NCBI RefSeq assembly: GCF_022538185.1
Contig: NZ_JAKYXC010000001.1
Coordinates: 1-64,000 of the forward strand
Source: Microbacterium sp. CFH 31415
GTDB lineage: Bacteria; Actinomycetota; Actinomycetes; Actinomycetales; Microbacteriaceae
Direction: 5' to 3'
DNA length: 64,000 nucleotides
The position numbers and the translations under genes were made by a program. The notes under the pieces are model-generated. The model was not told the origin of the DNA. It ran no database searches and saw only the letters and a list, made by a program, of their open reading frames with translations. Of this stretch, positions 60,366-64,000 are shown piece by piece. Position 1 is the stretch's first letter, and every line of letters starts with the position of its first letter.

Positions 60366-61286
60366 ATGCACGATCACGCGAGCGCCTCGGAGAGCGGCAT
60401 CCGCGGGGCGAGCAACCGCCGACTGCTTGCGATCTCGCTCGCGATCACGAGCGTCGTGATGGTGGTGCAGGTCGTCGGAGCGGCACTGTCGGGATCGCTG
60501 GCGCTCCTGGCCGACGCGGCGCACATGTTCACGGATGCCGTGGCGCTGGTCATCGCGCTGGTGGCGACGTCTGTCGCGGCGCGGCCGGCGAACGACCGCC
60601 GCACATTCGGGTATCAGCGCGCCGAGGTGTTCGGCGCCCTCGCGAACGGCGCCATCCTCCTCGTGCTGTCGGCATGGATCGCCGTCGAGGGAGTGCAGCG
60701 CCTGCTGGATCCGGGCGAGGTCGAGCTGGCGGGCGGGCTCATGCTCGCCGTCGCCGTCGCGGGCCTGATCGCCAACGCGATCGCGATGTGGCTGCTCAGC
60801 TCCGCGCAGCGCCGCAGCATCAACGTGCGCGGCGCCTACCTCGAGGTCCTCGGCGACCTGATCGGCTCGGCGATGGTGATCGTCGCCGCGATCGTGATCG
60901 TGACGACGGGCTGGGTGCAGGCCGACGCGATCGCATCGCTGGTCATCGCCGCCATGATCATCCCCCGCGCGATCGGCCTGCTGCGCGAGGTCGTGTCGGT
61001 GCTGGCGGAGTCGGCGCCTGCGGGCACGCACGTGCGCGACATCCGCGATCACATCCTGTCCACCCCCGGCGTCGTGGACGTGCACGACGTGCACGTGTGG
61101 CAGCTCACCCGCGGAGCGCCGGTGTTCAGCGCGCACGTGGTGGTCGACGACGCCGCGATGCGCGATGGGCGGGCCTCCGGCATCCTGAGCACCCTCCAGT
61201 CCTGCCTGTCTGAGCACTTCGACGTGGAGCACTCGACGTTCCAGCTCGAGCCCGCCGGCCACGTCGAGCACGACGCCCACGCCTAG
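60366..61286 (+). CDS. Cation diffusion facilitator (CzcD/ZitB-like)
   Basis: 306 aa. Six membrane helices with the CDF zinc-site motifs LLADAAHMFTDAVAL (HxxxD) and GAYLEVLGDLIGSAMV (DxxxD; first residue of the usual HxxxD is Glu/Val-region), and a C-terminal cytosolic domain VVDVHDVHVWQLTRGAPVFSAHVVV. A His-rich start (MHDHA) and end (HVEHDAHA) are typical of Zn2+/Co2+ exporters. It overlaps the convergent ligD by 4 bases. Confidence 0.9.
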   Translation: MHDHASASESGIRGASNRRLLAISLAITSVVMVVQVVGAALSGSLALLADAAHMFTDAVALVIALVATSVAARPANDRRTFGYQRAEVFGALANGAILLVLSAWIAVEGVQRLLDPGEVELAGGLMLAVAVAGLIANAIAMWLLSSAQRRSINVRGAYLEVLGDLIGSAMVIVAAIVIVTTGWVQADAIASLVIAAMIIPRAIGLLREVVSVLAESAPAGTHVRDIRDHILSTPGVVDVHDVHVWQLTRGAPVFSAHVVVDDAAMRDGRASGILSTLQSCLSEHFDVEHSTFQLEPAGHVEHDAHA

Positions 61287-63763
61287 CGCACGTCCTCGCG
61301 GCGCACCTCGCCGGGACTCTTGTCGGGCCGCAGTCCGCGCCAGCGCGGGTGGCGCAGGATGCCGCCGGGCGTGAACTCGCCGTACTCCACCTCGCCGACC
61401 AGTTCGGGCCGGACCCACAGCGCGTCGCGGGCATCGAGCGGCGGCACTCCCACCAGCGGGTTGTCGTCGGTGCGCAGCGGCGTGAGCGTGCGCAGGAGCT
61501 GGGTGAGCATGCTGTCGCTGAAGCCGGTGCCGACGCGCCCCGCGTAGTGAAGGCCGTCAGGGCCGGGGATGCCGAGCAGGAGCGAGCCGAACGTACCGCT
61601 GCGCCCGCCCTTGCCCGGGCGGATGCCGGCGATCACCACCTCCTGGGTGCTCGTGTGCTTCACTTTGAGCCAGGACTCCGAGCGGACGCCGCCGGTGTAG
61701 CGGGACCGCGGATCCTTCACGACGATGCCCTCGAGCCGCAGCGCGCGGCTGGCATCGAGCGCGGCGTCGACGTCGTCGAAGACAGGCGGCACCGAGATGA
61801 GCGGGATCGCGTCGGCGGCGAGGTCTTCGAGCAGACGCCGACGGACGCGGAGGGGCTCGCCCGTCACGTCGTCGCCGTCGGCGGACTGCACGTCGAACAG
61901 GTAGTACCGCACCGGGGCGCGGCGCGATTCGCGGGCGATCTCGGCGGGACGCTCGAGGTTCATGCGCCCCTGCAGCAGCGGGAAGCTCGGCCTGCCGTCA
62001 GGTTCGAGTGCGACGAGCTCGCCGTCGACGATCGCCGGGGCGTTGCCGAGCCCCGCGTCCACGTCGGTCAGCTCGGGGTAGCGATGGGTGATGTCGTTGC
62101 CGCTGCGGGCGTAGAGCCGCAGGCGCGAGCCGTCCCACACGCCGAGCGCGCGGATGCCGTCCCACTTGCCCTCCACCCACGGCTCGCTGCCCCAGCGGGC
62201 CGCGGATCGACGGGCGATGCCGGGGGTCGCGTTCGTCGCGAGCATCGCCGCCGGGGCGGACGGGGCAGAGGATGGGTCCTCGTCAGGTCCCGCGCGCCGT
62301 GCGGGAGGTCGCGCGTCGGCCTGTGCGCTGGGTTCGACGGGGATGCCGTCCGGCTGTGGCCGGCCCGCGGCATCCGTCTTCATCCGATGCAGCAGCCAGC
62401 TCGACTTCTCACCCTCGCCCTCGGTGCGGATGAGTGCGAGGCGCACCCGTCCGAGCGGGCCGCCCGGGCGACCCTCGAGTGTGGCGATCACCTCGTCGTC
62501 GCGCCACTTCTCGAGGTCGTAGCGGCCGTCGTCCCAGATCGTGACGCTGCCGCCGCCGTACTCGCCGGCCGGGATGGTGCCCTCGAAGCTCGCGTACTCC
62601 ATCGGGTGGTCCTCGGTCATGATGGCGAGATTGTTCCGCTTGTACGAGTGCGGGACGCCGCGGGGCACCGCCCAGCTGACGAGCACGCCGTCGTGCTCGA
62701 GGCGGAAGTCCCAGTGCAGCGCCGTCGCGTGATGCTCCTGGATGACGAAGATCGGCTTCTCGCCGTGCGGAGTCGCGCCGAGGGGGTTCGCCGGCACCGG
62801 CTCGGGAGTGCGCGAGGCGCTGCGCTTGGAGATGTACGCCGACAGCGGCCCGGCCTCGGCCTCTCGTCCGCCCGCGTGGAAGCCGAGTGCCGCCATCGGG
62901 TCGCCGATCGCCTGCATGCGCTCGAGCACCTCCTCGAACAGCAGGTGCCGCAGTCCCGGGTCGCCGAGCTCGTCCCACGTGCGCGGGGCGGCGACCGTGG
63001 GGTGCATGCGGCCGCGCAGCGAGTACGGAGCGATCGTCGTCTTGGAGCCGTTGTTCTGGCTCCAGTCGATGAGCACCTTGCCGGGGCGCTCGGTCTTCTT
63101 CATCGAGCTGACGACAAGGTCGGGGTGGTCGGCCTCGATCGCGCGAGCGAGCTCCTTGGCGATCATCGACGCCTGCTCGGTCGTCTGCCCGTCAGGCAGC
63201 GCCGTGTACAGGTGGATGCCTTTGCTGCCGCTGGTCACGGGGTAGGGGTCGAGGCCCATTCCGGACAGGATGCCGCGTGCCCAGCCGGCGACGACGGCGC
63301 ACTCCGGCAGCCCTGCGCCCGGACCGGGGTCGAGGTCGAGCACCAGGCGATCGGCGAATCCGCGCTGGCCGTCGGGAGTGAAGCGCCACTGCGGCACGTG
63401 CAGTTCGAGACTCGCCACCTGGGCGAGGTAGACGAGGGTCGGCACGTCGCCGATCAGGGGGTAGTCCTTCGTCCCCGTGGAGTGGGGGATCGGCATCCGC
63501 CTCACCCAGGACGGCGCGCCGCGCTCGAGGTCCTTCGCGAAGAACACCATGCCCGGGTCGTCGTCGGTTCCCACACCGTCCGGCCAGCGCTTGCGGGTCA
63601 CGGGCCGCCCGACCACGTGCGGAATGAGCAGCGGGGCGATGCGCGTGTAGTAGTCGATGACCTCGCCCTTAGTGGTGCCCGTCTCGGGGTACAGCACCTT
63701 GTCGAGGTTCGTGACGCGCAGTCGCCGGCCACCGATGCTCACCATGTTGGACGGGCCCGGCAT
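61283..63763 (-). CDS. ligD: ATP-dependent DNA ligase LigD (polymerase-phosphoesterase-ligase)
   Basis: 826 aa. N-terminal primase-polymerase domain (about 1-295, with DLDPGPG near 145), 3'-phosphoesterase domain (about 335-470, IQEHHATALHWDFRLEHDG) and ATP-dependent ligase domain (about 510-826; K533 in VEGKWDGIRA is the AMP-accepting lysine). The order POL-PE-LIG is that of mycobacterial LigD rather than the Pseudomonas order. With Ku it carries out non-homologous end joining. ATG 63763 has TAGCCT six bases upstream. ku is divergent, 78 bases away. Confidence 0.95.
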   Translation of the reverse strand: MPGPSNMVSIGGRRLRVTNLDKVLYPETGTTKGEVIDYYTRIAPLLIPHVVGRPVTRKRWPDGVGTDDDPGMVFFAKDLERGAPSWVRRMPIPHSTGTKDYPLIGDVPTLVYLAQVASLELHVPQWRFTPDGQRGFADRLVLDLDPGPGAGLPECAVVAGWARGILSGMGLDPYPVTSGSKGIHLYTALPDGQTTEQASMIAKELARAIEADHPDLVVSSMKKTERPGKVLIDWSQNNGSKTTIAPYSLRGRMHPTVAAPRTWDELGDPGLRHLLFEEVLERMQAIGDPMAALGFHAGGREAEAGPLSAYISKRSASRTPEPVPANPLGATPHGEKPIFVIQEHHATALHWDFRLEHDGVLVSWAVPRGVPHSYKRNNLAIMTEDHPMEYASFEGTIPAGEYGGGSVTIWDDGRYDLEKWRDDEVIATLEGRPGGPLGRVRLALIRTEGEGEKSSWLLHRMKTDAAGRPQPDGIPVEPSAQADARPPARRAGPDEDPSSAPSAPAAMLATNATPGIARRSAARWGSEPWVEGKWDGIRALGVWDGSRLRLYARSGNDITHRYPELTDVDAGLGNAPAIVDGELVALEPDGRPSFPLLQGRMNLERPAEIARESRRAPVRYYLFDVQSADGDDVTGEPLRVRRRLLEDLAADAIPLISVPPVFDDVDAALDASRALRLEGIVVKDPRSRYTGGVRSESWLKVKHTSTQEVVIAGIRPGKGGRSGTFGSLLLGIPGPDGLHYAGRVGTGFSDSMLTQLLRTLTPLRTDDNPLVGVPPLDARDALWVRPELVGEVEYGEFTPGGILRHPRWRGLRPDKSPGEVRREDVR

Positions 63764-63769
63764 GCGTTC

Positions 63770-63775
63770 AGGCTA
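63770..63775 (-). promoter_or_regulatory. -10 hexamer TAGCCT of ligD (leaderless)
   Basis: On the minus strand TAGCCT ends 6 bases before the ATG at 63763. Confidence 0.57.
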
Positions 63776-63841
63776 GCCGCGACATGTCAACACCTGCATA
63801 TGGGCTAGCCGTGGCGGGTGTGACCGGTGTTCACTGGGGGG

Positions 63842-64000
63842 ATGAGGGCGATCTGGAAGGGTGCGCTGACCTTCGGTCTGGTCAATGTGCCGGTCAAGGT
63901 GTATTCGGCGACCGAGGACCACGACGTGTCGCTGCACCAGGTGCACAACAAGGACGGCGGCCGCATCCGCTACCAGCGCATCTGCGAGATCGACGGCGAG
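63842..64000 (+). CDS. ku: Ku protein, N-terminal part (cut by window end)
   Basis: The first 53 residues, MRAIWKGALTFGLVNVPVKV then YSATEDHDVSLHQVHNKDGGRIRYQRICEIDGE, are the standard N-terminus of bacterial Ku, which binds DNA ends as a homodimer and recruits LigD. ATG 63842 is preceded by a G-rich ribosome site (CTGGGGGG). The rest lies beyond the window. Confidence 0.95.
   Translation, partial: MRAIWKGALTFGLVNVPVKVYSATEDHDVSLHQVHNKDGGRIRYQRICEIDGE

Overview
The window is gene-dense, high-GC actinobacterial chromosome (about 70% G+C by eye) with actinobacterial marker families: DUF3117, DUF3107, DUF3039, AdnAB, the UPF0182/PDZ-Lon/DUF2342 group and a C50-carotenoid operon. Together with frequent GTG starts this suggests Microbacteriaceae, probably Microbacterium or a close relative; that placement is inference. 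No insertion sequence, phage, CRISPR array or origin was seen, and no gap longer than 300 bases lacks a gene.

Layout. 1-120: 3' end of a 5S rRNA and its hairpin. 200-8320: core block of dapE, PIG-V-like membrane protein, DUF3117, O-methyltransferase, tatB-like, mrp, DUF1003, a soluble MgtE-like sensor, a stress-type membrane protein and an alpha/beta hydrolase. 8325-16630: gamma-glutamyltransferase, Xaa-Pro aminopeptidase, a membrane-anchored EEP hydrolase, PHP phosphoesterase, SHOCT protein, DEAD-box helicase and ferritin-like protein. 16660-34290: DUF3107, AdnA, AdnB, a degenerate phosphotransferase, NudC, a short UvrD2-type helicase, a ThiF/cyclodehydratase-like protein, the DUF2342 zinc-metalloprotease relative, PDZ-Lon protease and UPF0182. 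34370-40500: the operon idi-crtE-crtB-crtI-crtYe-crtYf-crtEb, which should make a C50 pigment of the decaprenoxanthin type, with a divergent MarR regulator and a 19-bp palindromic operator between them. 40518-44964: bidirectional hairpin, initiator tRNA, DUF6328-like protein, nitrilase, PLP aminotransferase and HtrA. 45029-56311: cell-surface polymer region with three CDP-glycerol-transferase-like proteins, a family 2 glycosyltransferase, maltokinase, EcsC-like protein, an NTP-transferase and an ABC transporter. 56353-64000: DUF3039, pncB, murI-rph-rdgB, a cation exporter, and ligD divergent from ku (NHEJ).

Expression. At 19 genes on both strands a TANNNT hexamer lies 6-8 bases before the start codon. 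This predicts leaderless transcripts and was used here to choose starts (for example mgtE-like, APH-like, aminotransferase, murI, ligD). Genes inside operons instead couple through 1- to 4-base stop/start overlaps.

Most unusual points: the leaderless promoter pattern; a roughly five-fold over-represented heptamer GGATGCC/GGCATCC; a phosphotransferase next to AdnB that has lost its catalytic residues; a ThiF/cyclodehydratase-like protein whose conserved C-terminal motif is encoded antisense to the conserved C-terminus of the UvrD-type helicase; and a palindromic operator predicted to control the carotenoid operon.
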